Assembly: GCF_005860765.1 (NCBI RefSeq)
Contig: NZ_VCEI01000031.1
Span: forward strand, 164,616-228,615
Length of the DNA stretch: 64,000 nt
Source: Dyadobacter sediminis
Lineage (GTDB): Bacteria; Bacteroidota; Bacteroidia; Cytophagales; Spirosomataceae
Direction of reading: 5' to 3'
Part shown: piece by piece, positions 24,969-33,266 of the stretch
How positions within the stretch are numbered: the first letter of the stretch is position 1
Layout of the letters: the number at the start of each line of letters is the position of its first letter
Translations under genes and position numbers: made by a program
Notes under the pieces: generated by a model
What the model was told of the DNA's origin: nothing
The model's database searches: none
What the model saw: only the letters and a program-made list of their open reading frames with translations

Positions 24969-25839
24969 TTTTGGTATAACGCCTCACCTTGAATAAATGG
25001 ATAAGCGCGGGAACATAATCTTCCTGCGTGTTGATGGAAATATAATCCGCGCGGTTCTGATGACAGAGTTTCTGCAGTTCCGCACTTCTTTTACCAAACC
25101 GGCTTGCCATTTCCTGACGGTATTGCCGGGAAGAAGTATTTACCCAGACCGTACTTTGCCTTTCTGCGTCATAAAGCGGAATAATACCCAGTCCTGGCAA
25201 ATTCACTTCACGCGTATCGTACAAATGAATGACAATCAGGTCATGTTTGCGCGCCAGCGCTTTGAGGTTATGCTGATAATCATTGTCGATAAAATCCGAG
25301 ATCAGAAAAATCAGGCTGCGGCGTTTCAGAACGTTCAGCGCAACCAGAATGGCTTCTGCAATATTGGTTCTTGTTGACTCCGGAACCAGTTTATACAATT
25401 CAGAAATGACGCTGTAACCATGTTTCATGCCGTCGGAAGGCCGGATGTAACGTTCGTTGCGATCCGAAAAACACAACAAACCCACTCTGGAAGCTTCCTG
25501 AATGGCCGACAAAGTCAGTACGCCGCAGATTTCCTTTGCAATATCGATTTTAAGTCTTTTCAGCTCACCGACCTGCTGCGATGCACTTACATCCAGCATA
25601 AAAAACGCAGTCTGCTCTTTATCTTCCTTAAATATCTTAATGAACGTTCCGTGTCCTTTTGCGGAAGTATTCCAGTCAATAGCCCGGACGTCATCGCCGT
25701 ACTGATAAAGACGCAGATCATCAAATTCAAGGCCCGATCCTTTAAAGACAGAATGAAAGTTGCCGTGACGTTCGCTGGTCACCGCTTTTCGCATACGTAT
25801 TTCGTACTTTCTGAGCTTTCCCAGGAATTGTTCAAACAT
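24955..25839 (-). CDS. DUF58 domain protein
   Basis: 294 residues with the DUF58 core: GSGLEFDDLRLYQYGDDVRAIDWNTSAKG near residues 31-59, then a VWA-like region (FFMLDVSASQQVG near 78-90; LIFLISDFIDNDYQHNL near 174-190). DUF58 proteins are soluble partners of MoxR ATPases in Bat-type operons. First gene of the DUF58, BatD-like, VWA, rnhB unit. It is divergent from the DUF4296 lipoprotein gene. The missing MoxR partner is noted separately. Confidence 0.92.
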   Translation of the reverse strand: MFEQFLGKLRKYEIRMRKAVTSERHGNFHSVFKGSGLEFDDLRLYQYGDDVRAIDWNTSAKGHGTFIKIFKEDKEQTAFFMLDVSASQQVGELKRLKIDIAKEICGVLTLSAIQEASRVGLLCFSDRNERYIRPSDGMKHGYSVISELYKLVPESTRTNIAEAILVALNVLKRRSLIFLISDFIDNDYQHNLKALARKHDLIVIHLYDTREVNLPGLGIIPLYDAERQSTVWVNTSSRQYRQEMASRFGKRSAELQKLCHQNRADYISINTQEDYVPALIHLFKVRRYTKNAAQ

Positions 25840-25908
25840 AAGTTTTGCAAAAAAATTATCACCTTTGTCATCCGGTGCATCTAAACAAAGATAGGCATTT
25901 TGAGAGTT

Positions 25909-26283
25909 ATGAAGTCTCCGACCATGAATTTCACAAACAGATTAATCCTTTTTCTGATCACCGGCATGCTGCTTTCCGGCTGTGTGGATGATGAAAAGCC
26001 GCCGAAAAATACACTTTCGGAAGAACAGATGGCAACTATTCTCACAGATATTCACCTGGCCGAGTCCAGGGTTAACCGTTTGCAGCTAAGGTCGCTGGAT
26101 TCGTCTATCATGATTTTCAACAAGCTGAAAAACGATATCTGGAAAAAACATAAAGTGGACACCGTTGCTTACCGGAACAGCTATTCTTATTATATGACGC
26201 ATCCGCAGCAGATGACACGCATTTATGAAAAAGTAAACAGGAAAATTACGCTTCGCGAGAAAAATAATAATATCAAGTTTTAA
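25909..26283 (+). CDS. DUF4296 lipoprotein
   Basis: About 124 residues from the ATG at 25909; an inner ATG (MNFTNRLILFLITGMLLSGC) is a good alternative. The lipobox LLSGC marks a lipoprotein signal cut before Cys, which then anchors in the membrane. The mature part carries the DUF4296 pattern: LSEEQMATILTDIHLAESRV followed by a Y-rich helix (YRNSYSYYMTHPQQMTRIYEKV). The family is common in Bacteroidota; its function is not established. Followed after about 50 bases by a GT2 gene. Confidence 0.85.
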   Translation: MKSPTMNFTNRLILFLITGMLLSGCVDDEKPPKNTLSEEQMATILTDIHLAESRVNRLQLRSLDSSIMIFNKLKNDIWKKHKVDTVAYRNSYSYYMTHPQQMTRIYEKVNRKITLREKNNNIKF

Positions 26284-26333
26284 ACAGTTATTAATTCCCT
26301 ATACCACACATTAACATTCAAATCCAACCTGTT

Positions 26334-27065
26334 GTGAACAAAAGCATTGTAGTAATCCCTACCTACAACGAAATTGAAAATATTGAAGCCATTATACGCA
26401 AAGTATTAAGCTTGAATTACCCCTTTGATGTACTGATTATCGACGACGGATCGCCGGACGGTACCGCTGCCGTTGTGAAGGAATTACTTAAAGAATTTGA
26501 AGAATCCTTGCACCTTGTGGAAAGAAAAGGCAAGCTGGGCCTTGGGACCGCCTATATTCATGGATTTAAATGGGCTCTGGAACGAGGATATGAATACGTC
26601 TTTGAAATGGATGCCGACTTTTCGCATCCGCCTGAAGATCTGATGCGCCTGCATGATGCCTGCGCAGTCGATGGTCATGATGTTGCAATCGGATCGCGCT
26701 ATATTACGGGTGTAAATGTTGTAAACTGGCCGATCAACCGTGTTCTGATGTCGTATTTTGCCGGATATTACGTAAGGATGATCACCGGCATGCGCATTAT
26801 GGACCCGACTGCGGGTTTTATCTGCTACACGAGCAAGGTTTTAAGAACCATTAATCTGAACAACATCCGGTTTATAGGCTATGCATTTCAGATCGAGATG
26901 AAATTCAATTCCTGGAAGTATGGCTTCAACATTGTGGAAGTTCCCATTATTTTCACAGACCGTACAAAAGGAGCTTCCAAAATGTCGCGCGGAATCTTTA
27001 AAGAGGCAATCTTCGGCGTTATCAGCCTGAAAATCGAAAGTTTGTTCAAACGTTACATTCCTTAA
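26334..27065 (+). CDS. Polyprenol-phosphate mannosyltransferase-like GT2
   Basis: Cytosolic GT2 enzyme likely to load a sugar onto polyprenyl phosphate for GT-C enzymes. 243 residues, GTG start. The fold is complete: IVVIPTYNEIENIE near 4-17, LIIDDGSPDGTAAV near 35-48 with the first acidic motif, VFEMDADFSHPPEDL near 90-104 with DAD for metal binding, and IGYAFQIEMKFNSWKYGFNIVEVPIIFTDRTKGASKMSRGIFKEA near 185-229, the pattern of DPMS-type enzymes without C-terminal membrane segments. It overlaps the convergent M20 gene by 4 bases. Confidence 0.92.
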   Translation: MNKSIVVIPTYNEIENIEAIIRKVLSLNYPFDVLIIDDGSPDGTAAVVKELLKEFEESLHLVERKGKLGLGTAYIHGFKWALERGYEYVFEMDADFSHPPEDLMRLHDACAVDGHDVAIGSRYITGVNVVNWPINRVLMSYFAGYYVRMITGMRIMDPTAGFICYTSKVLRTINLNNIRFIGYAFQIEMKFNSWKYGFNIVEVPIIFTDRTKGASKMSRGIFKEAIFGVISLKIESLFKRYIP

Positions 27066-28255
27066 AAACCAAGTTCGGAAACAGCCAGCCAGCTCATTAA
27101 TCCGGTTGAAATTTCCAGTGCACTTTCATCAATATCAAAAGTGGGCGTATGTACGCCGGAAATAATTCCTCTGGCTTCATTGCGCGTTCCAAGCCTGTAA
27201 AAGCAGGAATCGACAACCTGGGAGTAAAATGCAAAATCTTCCCCGGCCATCCAGAGATCAAGGTCAACAACGTTTTCGGTGCCCATGTATTCCGTCGCTG
27301 CCGTTCGGATGCGTTGGGTAAGTGCCGGATGGTTTTTCAGGAAAGGATACCCTTTTACAATATCAAATACGCAGCTTCCGCCCATGGATTCGGCAATTCC
27401 TTCGGCCAGCTTTTTCATCTTCCGCAAGCCGTCTTCGCGCCATTCTTCATCCATGCAGCGCCACGTTCCCTGAATCGTTACTTCATTGGGGATCACATTG
27501 GTGACACCGTCGGCAATAAAGCGCCCGAATGAAAGTACCGCCGGATTGGCGGGATTGCGGTTGCGGCTGATGATCTGCTGCAATGCGACAATAATATGCG
27601 AAGCCATCAGAACAGGATCCACAAGCTGATGCGGTGCCGCTGCATGCCCGCCTTTTCCTTTCACGGTAAGATACAGTTCGTCCGTACTGGCCATGTACAT
27701 GCCTTCGCGAAAGCCGATTTTACCAACCGGAATGTTGGGTGCCACATGCTGCCCGATCATACTGGCAGGCTTCGGGTTTTCCAGAACGCCTTCCTTGATC
27801 ATCAGCGAAGCGCCGCCGGGAGCCTTTTCCTCGGCCGGCTGAAAAACTAGCTTTACCGTTCCTTCAAATTCATCTTTAAGCAAGTTTAATATTCTCGCCG
27901 TTCCGAGCAATGACGAGGTATGTACGTCGTGTCCGCAGGCATGCATAACACCCGGAACTGTGGATTTGTATGGCACCTCGTTGGCTTCCAGAATAGGCAG
28001 CGCATCCATGTCCGCGCGCAGGGCAATAATCCTTTTTTCCGGGTTACGGCCTTCAATGAGCGTGACAACTCCGGTTCCGGCAACGCCTTCATGCGGCTGC
28101 AAACCCATTGCAGTAAGTTCCTTAGCAACATATACCGCCGTTTTGAATTCTTCAAAAGATAATTCCGGATTGCTGTGCAGGTGACGGCGGTGCGCAATAA
28201 TATCCTGCGCCTGATCTTTTGCAATGGCTTTTATTTTTTCCTGAAGCTGTGACAT
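27062..28255 (-). CDS. M20 family metallo-amidohydrolase
   Basis: Zinc-dependent hydrolase of N-acyl amino acids or similar amides (hippurate/N-acetyl-diaminopimelate type). 397 residues: HRRHLHSNPELSFEE near 22-36, ALRADMDALPI near 77-87, ACGHDVHTSSLLG near 107-119 with a metal His, FQPAEEKAPGG near 137-147 with the catalytic Glu pair, and FCH-type C-terminal AGEDFAFYSQ near 342-351. Domain order is catalytic, lid, catalytic as usual. No signal peptide, so cytosolic. Substrate cannot be told from sequence alone. Confidence 0.92.
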   Translation of the reverse strand: MSQLQEKIKAIAKDQAQDIIAHRRHLHSNPELSFEEFKTAVYVAKELTAMGLQPHEGVAGTGVVTLIEGRNPEKRIIALRADMDALPILEANEVPYKSTVPGVMHACGHDVHTSSLLGTARILNLLKDEFEGTVKLVFQPAEEKAPGGASLMIKEGVLENPKPASMIGQHVAPNIPVGKIGFREGMYMASTDELYLTVKGKGGHAAAPHQLVDPVLMASHIIVALQQIISRNRNPANPAVLSFGRFIADGVTNVIPNEVTIQGTWRCMDEEWREDGLRKMKKLAEGIAESMGGSCVFDIVKGYPFLKNHPALTQRIRTAATEYMGTENVVDLDLWMAGEDFAFYSQVVDSCFYRLGTRNEARGIISGVHTPTFDIDESALEISTGLMSWLAVSELGF

Positions 28256-28396
28256 ACTGAATAAAATCTTTTCTGACAGAATGGCGATTCGAACAAATCG
28301 TTACCAAAGGTAATAAGAAATAAAATGGCGTTTTGCAGCTTGCATTTCACGGCAGTTGCTTTTTCCTTTTGGTAACAAGGACGTACACATTGAATG

Positions 28397-28423
28397 TTGT
28401 TACAAAGAAAAAAAGTAATTTTG
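28397..28423 (+). promoter_or_regulatory. Candidate promoter of the glycan-decoration cluster
   Basis: TAATTTTG at 28416-28423 fits TAnnTTTG; a TTG at 28397-28399 lies 16 bases upstream. It is 31 bases before the methyltransferase start and the only clear element ahead of the five-gene run. Confidence 0.45.
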
Positions 28424-28454
28424 ACCATATTAAGTACCAATCAGCACAGCACAA

Positions 28455-29336
28455 ATGAATCAGAAAGAGTTTTTAGAATCGTTGGTTTGTCCGCTTACAG
28501 GAACCGCACTGAAAATTGCAGAAGACGGAAAAACACTCACGAGCGAAGACGGCACCATATATGAAGTAGGCGAAACCGGCATTGTCAATATGCTTTATCC
28601 CAAGGAATTATTGCCTGAAGATGCGCGTGAACAATATCTTTATGATCAGGCTTTCCTTCGCTACGACAGAGGTGTTTCCTGGGTTTTCGAAACCTTGAAC
28701 CATTCGGACGAAGCTGCGACCAGAAAATTCTTTATAGATCTGATGGAGCTGAAACCCGGCATGAAGGCGCTGGAAGTGGGCGCAGGAACCGGCAAGGATT
28801 CTGCGCTGATTCTTGATAAAATCCGGCCGGGCGGCACAGCGGTACTTTCCGACCTTTCACCGAACATGCTGAAAAGAGCGCAGGAAAAACTTTCCGCCGA
28901 AGACGTAAATGTTCATTATTTTCTGGGCAACGGCTCTTACCTTCCGTTTCCTGACGATACGTTCGATGCTGTTTTTCATTTTGGCGGAATCAATACTTTT
29001 TCGGAGCGAAAAAGAGCTTTCAACGAACTTACCCGCGTTGTCCGACCCGGCGGAAAAGTGGTCGTAGGCGATGAAAGTGTGGCGCCGTGGTTACGCAATA
29101 CACCGACTTATGCTACTTTACTGAAAGCAAATCCGCTTTTCCGTGCCGAAGTCCCGATTGAAGACGTTCCTGCCAATGTTGAAAATTTCAAATTGCATTA
29201 CGTTTTCGGAAATGCCTTTTACGTCATGGAATACAGGGTTACATCCAAAGCGCCGGAAGTCAATATCGATTTGCCGATTCCCGGAAAAGATTTCGTGGAT
29301 ACCTGGCGTTTGCGCGCGGAAAAGGCGGTTGATTAA
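28455..29336 (+). CDS. SAM-dependent methyltransferase with Trm112-like N-terminus
   Basis: 293 residues. Residues 1-50 resemble the small Trm112-type zinc-ribbon (LVCPLTGTALKIAEDGKTL; only one Cys is left), and the class I methyltransferase fold follows: ALEVGAGTGKDSALI near 107-121 is the SAM-binding motif, then VLSDLSPNMLKRAQEKL and FDAVFHFGGINTFSER. It resembles UbiE/menaquinone-type and sugar O-methyltransferases. First gene of a plus-strand run leading to GT2s, so a glycan methylation role is likely but inferred. Confidence 0.8.
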   Translation: MNQKEFLESLVCPLTGTALKIAEDGKTLTSEDGTIYEVGETGIVNMLYPKELLPEDAREQYLYDQAFLRYDRGVSWVFETLNHSDEAATRKFFIDLMELKPGMKALEVGAGTGKDSALILDKIRPGGTAVLSDLSPNMLKRAQEKLSAEDVNVHYFLGNGSYLPFPDDTFDAVFHFGGINTFSERKRAFNELTRVVRPGGKVVVGDESVAPWLRNTPTYATLLKANPLFRAEVPIEDVPANVENFKLHYVFGNAFYVMEYRVTSKAPEVNIDLPIPGKDFVDTWRLRAEKAVD

Positions 29337-29355
29337 TCAGTAACATTATCATTTT

Positions 29356-30291
29356 ATGTGGGTTAAAAAAGGAGTAATATACAAGCCCGACGGAAGTTTG
29401 CCGCACAGCCTTTCACATGCACAGGTTCCGTTTGCGTATAAACACAAAGATTTCCTTCGTATTTATTTTTCTTCCCGCGACGAAAAAGGCCAGTCACGGC
29501 CTACGTTTCTGGATGTGGATTACGACGATCCCAAAAAGATCCTTTACATACACGACAAACCCATTCTGGAACTGGGCGGCCCGGGTGAATATGACGAAAC
29601 CGGCGCCATGCCTTCCTGGTTTGTAAACAGGCCAAACGGCGATATCTGGCTGTATTATACCGGATGGAACCGGACGTGGAATTCGTACCGGCTTTCCATG
29701 GGACTGGCGGTCAGCAGCGACGGCGGTTTGTCTTTCAAGAAAATGTTTGCCGGCCCAATTATGGACAGAAGCATTCAGAACCCGCTTTGGGCGGCTCAGC
29801 CTTCGGTATTGATTGACGATGACGGCACCTGGCGCATGTGGTATATTTCCGGACATAAATGTGAGTACATCCACGGCTATCCGGAACCCTATTACCGCGG
29901 ACAGTCTGCAACGTCCAGAGACGGAATTCATTGGGAAATCAGCGACATTCCGACCCTTGACTTTGATGATTTCCTGCATGCAGTCGGCAGGCCGAGCGTA
30001 TTCAGGGAAGACGGCATTTACAAAATGTACTATTCTTACCGTCATACGCGGGACTACCGAACTGACAGAAATCAGAGTTACCGGCTTGGCTATGCAGAAT
30101 CTGCAGACGGCACAAACTGGGAACGCAAAGATCATCTCGTAGGAATTGCCAAATCTGAAAACCCGGAAGACTTCGATTACCAAATGATCGATTATGCCAA
30201 CTATTACGAACATAACGGTAAAAAATATCTGTTATATAACGGCAATGGTTTCGGAACGGCAGGATTTGCCTATGCTGTTTGGGAAAATTAG
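29356..30291 (+). CDS. Five-bladed beta-propeller, glycoside hydrolase-like protein
   Basis: 311 residues with repeated blade-like motifs (DIWLYYTGWN, TWRMWYISGH, IYKMYYSYRH, KYLLYNGNGF) and conserved acidic residues after each turn, the pattern of GH43/GH32/GH130-like propellers found inside polysaccharide clusters. No signal peptide, so it would act in the cytosol, which suits a modifying or proof-reading role rather than outside degradation. Whether it keeps hydrolase activity is not shown. Starts 19 bases after the methyltransferase stop. Confidence 0.7.
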   Translation: MWVKKGVIYKPDGSLPHSLSHAQVPFAYKHKDFLRIYFSSRDEKGQSRPTFLDVDYDDPKKILYIHDKPILELGGPGEYDETGAMPSWFVNRPNGDIWLYYTGWNRTWNSYRLSMGLAVSSDGGLSFKKMFAGPIMDRSIQNPLWAAQPSVLIDDDGTWRMWYISGHKCEYIHGYPEPYYRGQSATSRDGIHWEISDIPTLDFDDFLHAVGRPSVFREDGIYKMYYSYRHTRDYRTDRNQSYRLGYAESADGTNWERKDHLVGIAKSENPEDFDYQMIDYANYYEHNGKKYLLYNGNGFGTAGFAYAVWEN

Positions 30292-30338
30292 TTTATTGCA
30301 ATTCTTTCAATTTTAACATCACTTGACGCAATCATATT

Positions 30339-31166
30339 ATGAGCACACTTCAGGAACAATTCAATAGAGACGGATTTATTCTTTTGAGAAACTTTCTGGA
30401 CAAGGAAGTAATCAGTAACATATACCTTGACGCAAGAAAAATATTTGCTGCCCAAATTAAACGTGTTACCGGAAAAACGGTGGATGTGGATGACCGCGAT
30501 GCATTTGAAAATGCCATGTTCGAATTTTTTGAAAAAGATTTCAATGCATTTGTCAATACGGGAAAAACGGTTCAGCATACCTTTTCACTGCACCGCCTCG
30601 GCCTTGATCCCAAAATTGAAAATCTGCTGAAAGAAGTCGGTCTTTCCAATCCGATCATCGGCGCGCGGGCAGCCATGCAGTTCAACAGCCGGTTTTTGTC
30701 CAAAGACGGCAGCAAGCACTGGAAACTGGATGCACATCAGGACTGGCGTACGGGACAAGGATCGTTGGACAGTGCTGTAATCTGGTTTCCGATGGTGGAT
30801 GCCGGTGCGGATATCGGTGCATTGCAGGTGATTCCGGGAAGCCATAAAGCCGGCTTACAGGAATCTTCCACATCCGGGTATCAGGGCGGCATTACCACAC
30901 AGCTAAAAGAAGAGGATTTTGTCCAGACCGAGTTTAAAGTCGGTGATATTCTTATTTTCTCTGCTTTTTTGATACACCAGTCCGGAAACAATATCACGCG
31001 CAATATCCGCTGGTCGGTGCAGCTGCGTTACAATAATCTGGACGAGCCGACTTTCATAGAAAGAGGCTATCCGATGGCTTACATCTACAAACCGGAAACC
31101 GAACTTGTAACGCCCGGTTTTCCTAGCGTAGCACAATTGAATGAGGTTTTCAGTACGGAATCCTGA
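30339..31166 (+). CDS. Phytanoyl-CoA dioxygenase (PhyH) family protein
   Basis: Fe(II)/2-oxoglutarate oxygenase fold. 275 residues with the facial triad: HQDW near residue 133 (HxD), and SAFLIHQSGNN near 209 with the distal His, followed by the 2-oxoglutarate Arg in RWSVQLRYNN. GALQVIPGSHKAGL near 160-173 is a family hallmark. Such enzymes hydroxylate small substrates, including sugars and lipid parts in biosynthetic clusters. Starts 47 bases after the propeller gene; the GT2 start follows its stop by one base. Confidence 0.88.
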   Translation: MSTLQEQFNRDGFILLRNFLDKEVISNIYLDARKIFAAQIKRVTGKTVDVDDRDAFENAMFEFFEKDFNAFVNTGKTVQHTFSLHRLGLDPKIENLLKEVGLSNPIIGARAAMQFNSRFLSKDGSKHWKLDAHQDWRTGQGSLDSAVIWFPMVDAGADIGALQVIPGSHKAGLQESSTSGYQGGITTQLKEEDFVQTEFKVGDILIFSAFLIHQSGNNITRNIRWSVQLRYNNLDEPTFIERGYPMAYIYKPETELVTPGFPSVAQLNEVFSTES

Positions 31167-31167
31167 C

Positions 31168-31995
31168 ATGATGAAAGTATCCGTTTGCGTACCGGCTTAC
31201 AATCATGAAAAGTACATTGCACAAATGCTGGACGGCGCATTGATGCAGCAAACCCGTTTTCCTTTTGAAATTGTAATCGGAGACGATGCCTCAACGGATG
31301 CAACTCCGGCCATTATACAGAAATACATGCAGGAAAATCCCGGCAGGATCCGGGCTTTCCTGCATTCTGAAAATCAGGGCCCGAAAGAGCCAAGAGAATT
31401 TGCAGGACGCAACAACGTTCTTCAACTATTGAAAGCATGCAAAGGTGAGTACGTGGCCATGTGCGAAGGCGACGATTACTGGACGGATCCTTTGAAACTT
31501 CAGAAGCAGGTCAATTTCATGGATGCCAATCCGGATTTTGCCATGTGCCATCATAATGTAACGGTGATTTACGAAGACGGTTCCGCGCCGCATTTGTTCA
31601 ATAATCCGGAACAGAAGTTAATTTCCACAATCGAAGATATTCTGGAAGATAAATGGTTTATGGCCACGGCAAGCTGGCTTTACCGCAACTATTTTCTGAT
31701 CAATGACTTCGCTGACTGGCATGCAAAAGCAGCCGCCGGTGACTGGGCCGTCGCTATTCAGCTTGCTGCAAACGGAAAAATCAGATATTTGCCCGAGGTT
31801 ATGGGCGTATACAGAAAACACAGTGCAGGGTTGAGCAATGTACATTCCAGAGACAACAGGAATTTCTTGAAAAACAGAAGAGAGATGTTCGAAAACGTCG
31901 GCCAATGGCTGGAAAACCGTTACAGCAACACCATTTCCAAAACGCTGGCGGAGTATGACAAGCAACTCTCCCAACCGGAAAAAATTGGCAGTTAA
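31168..31995 (+). CDS. Glycosyltransferase family 2
   Basis: About 275 residues; start at ATG 31168 or 31171, just after the PhyH stop. GT2 core: KVSVCVPAYNHEKYIAQMLDGAL near 3-25, IVIGDDASTDATP near 40-52, and CEGDDYWTDPLKLQKQV near 103-119 with the GDDYW acceptor/metal motif common in O-antigen glycosyltransferases. Soluble, likely membrane-peripheral. With the gene before and after, it supports a glycan decoration or extension cluster. Confidence 0.9.
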   Translation: MMKVSVCVPAYNHEKYIAQMLDGALMQQTRFPFEIVIGDDASTDATPAIIQKYMQENPGRIRAFLHSENQGPKEPREFAGRNNVLQLLKACKGEYVAMCEGDDYWTDPLKLQKQVNFMDANPDFAMCHHNVTVIYEDGSAPHLFNNPEQKLISTIEDILEDKWFMATASWLYRNYFLINDFADWHAKAAAGDWAVAIQLAANGKIRYLPEVMGVYRKHSAGLSNVHSRDNRNFLKNRREMFENVGQWLENRYSNTISKTLAEYDKQLSQPEKIGS

Positions 31996-32039
31996 AATTA
32001 ATAATCTTTAATTTGTACTGTTTTTACCATTTTACATCT

Positions 32040-32804
32040 ATGAAGCTAAGCATCGTAATACCAGCATATAACGAAGAAGAATCCATAACAGACACGCTGA
32101 CTTCCCTGCATAATACATTAAATAAGTACAATATTCCCCACGAAATTTGTGTAACAAACGACAATTCCAAAGACGGAACGCTCCGGGTGCTGGATGAGCT
32201 TTCTGTTCAGATCCCTACCTTGGTTTATTATACAAATCCGGGTCCTAACGGGTTTGGCTATGCGGTAAGATATGGCCTTGAACGTTTTAAGGGCGATTGC
32301 GTTGCGGTATTTATGGCGGACATGTCCGATGATCCGGAAGACCTTGCAAAATATTATTTCAAAATGCTCGAAGGCGATTATGACTGCGTTTTCGGGTCAC
32401 GGTGGGAAAAAGGCGGCAAAGTGGTTGATTATCCGGCTTTGAAGAAAGTAATCAACCGGGTTGCCAATTTTATAGTCCGTATTGTCATGGGCATCAAATA
32501 CAACGATACAACCAATGCTTTTAAGTTATATAAAAGGGAAACCATTGAAGGAATAAAGCCTTTTTTATCGCCGCATTTTAACCTTACCATTGAACTTCCG
32601 CTGAAAGCCATGGTTCGCGGTTACAACTACGCCGTGGTTCCAAACAGCTGGACAAACCGGAAATATGGCGTTTCCAAACTGAAAATCAAGGAAATGGGAA
32701 GCCGTTATTTTTTTATATTAATGTATTGCCTAATTGAAAAATACTTCTCGCAAGGAGATTTCATGAAGAAAAACGCTGCTCCGAAGAAAGAAGTCAGCCG
32801 TTGA
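32040..32804 (+). CDS. Glycosyltransferase family 2, DPMS/GtrB-like
   Basis: 254 residues from ATG 32040 (MKLSIVIPAYNEEESI). Motifs: ICVTNDNSKDGTL near 36-48, FMADMSDDPEDLAKYY near 92-107, VFGSRWEKGGKVVDYP near 116-131, and a C-terminal WTNRKYGVSKLKI near 207-219. It has one hydrophobic stretch near 223-235 rather than two clear anchors. The pattern fits enzymes that charge polyprenyl phosphate with a sugar. It ends the five-gene cluster; the next gene is convergent. Confidence 0.88.
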   Translation: MKLSIVIPAYNEEESITDTLTSLHNTLNKYNIPHEICVTNDNSKDGTLRVLDELSVQIPTLVYYTNPGPNGFGYAVRYGLERFKGDCVAVFMADMSDDPEDLAKYYFKMLEGDYDCVFGSRWEKGGKVVDYPALKKVINRVANFIVRIVMGIKYNDTTNAFKLYKRETIEGIKPFLSPHFNLTIELPLKAMVRGYNYAVVPNSWTNRKYGVSKLKIKEMGSRYFFILMYCLIEKYFSQGDFMKKNAAPKKEVSR

Positions 32805-32816
32805 AACAAGGTTACT

Positions 32817-33266
32817 TTATTTGATCCATTCCTGGACAAACGTCATTTTGTGCGCTATGTAGGAAATCGCAAGTCCCCAGAGCAGCGCGCTGGAAGTCAT
32901 CCATAAGAAAATAGATGCTCTTGGCACGCGGAAGGCAACGGCCAGAATGGGCCCGAACAAAGGCGTAAATAATGGCGGCGTCAGAAAAGCAATTCCTATG
33001 ATCCCGAATTTCTGCCAGATATTAACGGCAAGGCGTGTTGTCTTTGTAAATCTTTTCGGTTGCGATTTCCGGTTCTTTTTGATCAGTTCCTGAATTCCGC
33101 TTCCAAGATATGTAAGTACCAGTACGCTGAACATCATTCCGGCGGCAGAGCACAAAGCCGTTTCAATCCAGCCCAGTTTGAGAATGACACCGGTAATAGG
33201 ACCTCCGAAAAATTTAAGCGTACTCGCAAGCGCAACCGACAAGTATTTAAGAGCAATTGTTTTCAT
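32817..33266 (-). CDS. Small multi-pass membrane protein (Sm_multidrug_ex-like)
   Basis: 149 residues with about four membrane segments, an IKLGW-type amphipathic helix early, and a basic cytosolic loop (KKNRKSQPKRFTKTTR, about 63-78). The layout, with GIIGIAFLTPPLFTPLFGPILAVAF near 88-112, resembles small multidrug-export-like (PF06695) proteins. The name of that family does not prove drug export. Its ATG directly follows the dxr stop with no gap, so both are translated from one transcript. Confidence 0.65.
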   Translation of the reverse strand: MKTIALKYLSVALASTLKFFGGPITGVILKLGWIETALCSAAGMMFSVLVLTYLGSGIQELIKKNRKSQPKRFTKTTRLAVNIWQKFGIIGIAFLTPPLFTPLFGPILAVAFRVPRASIFLWMTSSALLWGLAISYIAHKMTFVQEWIK

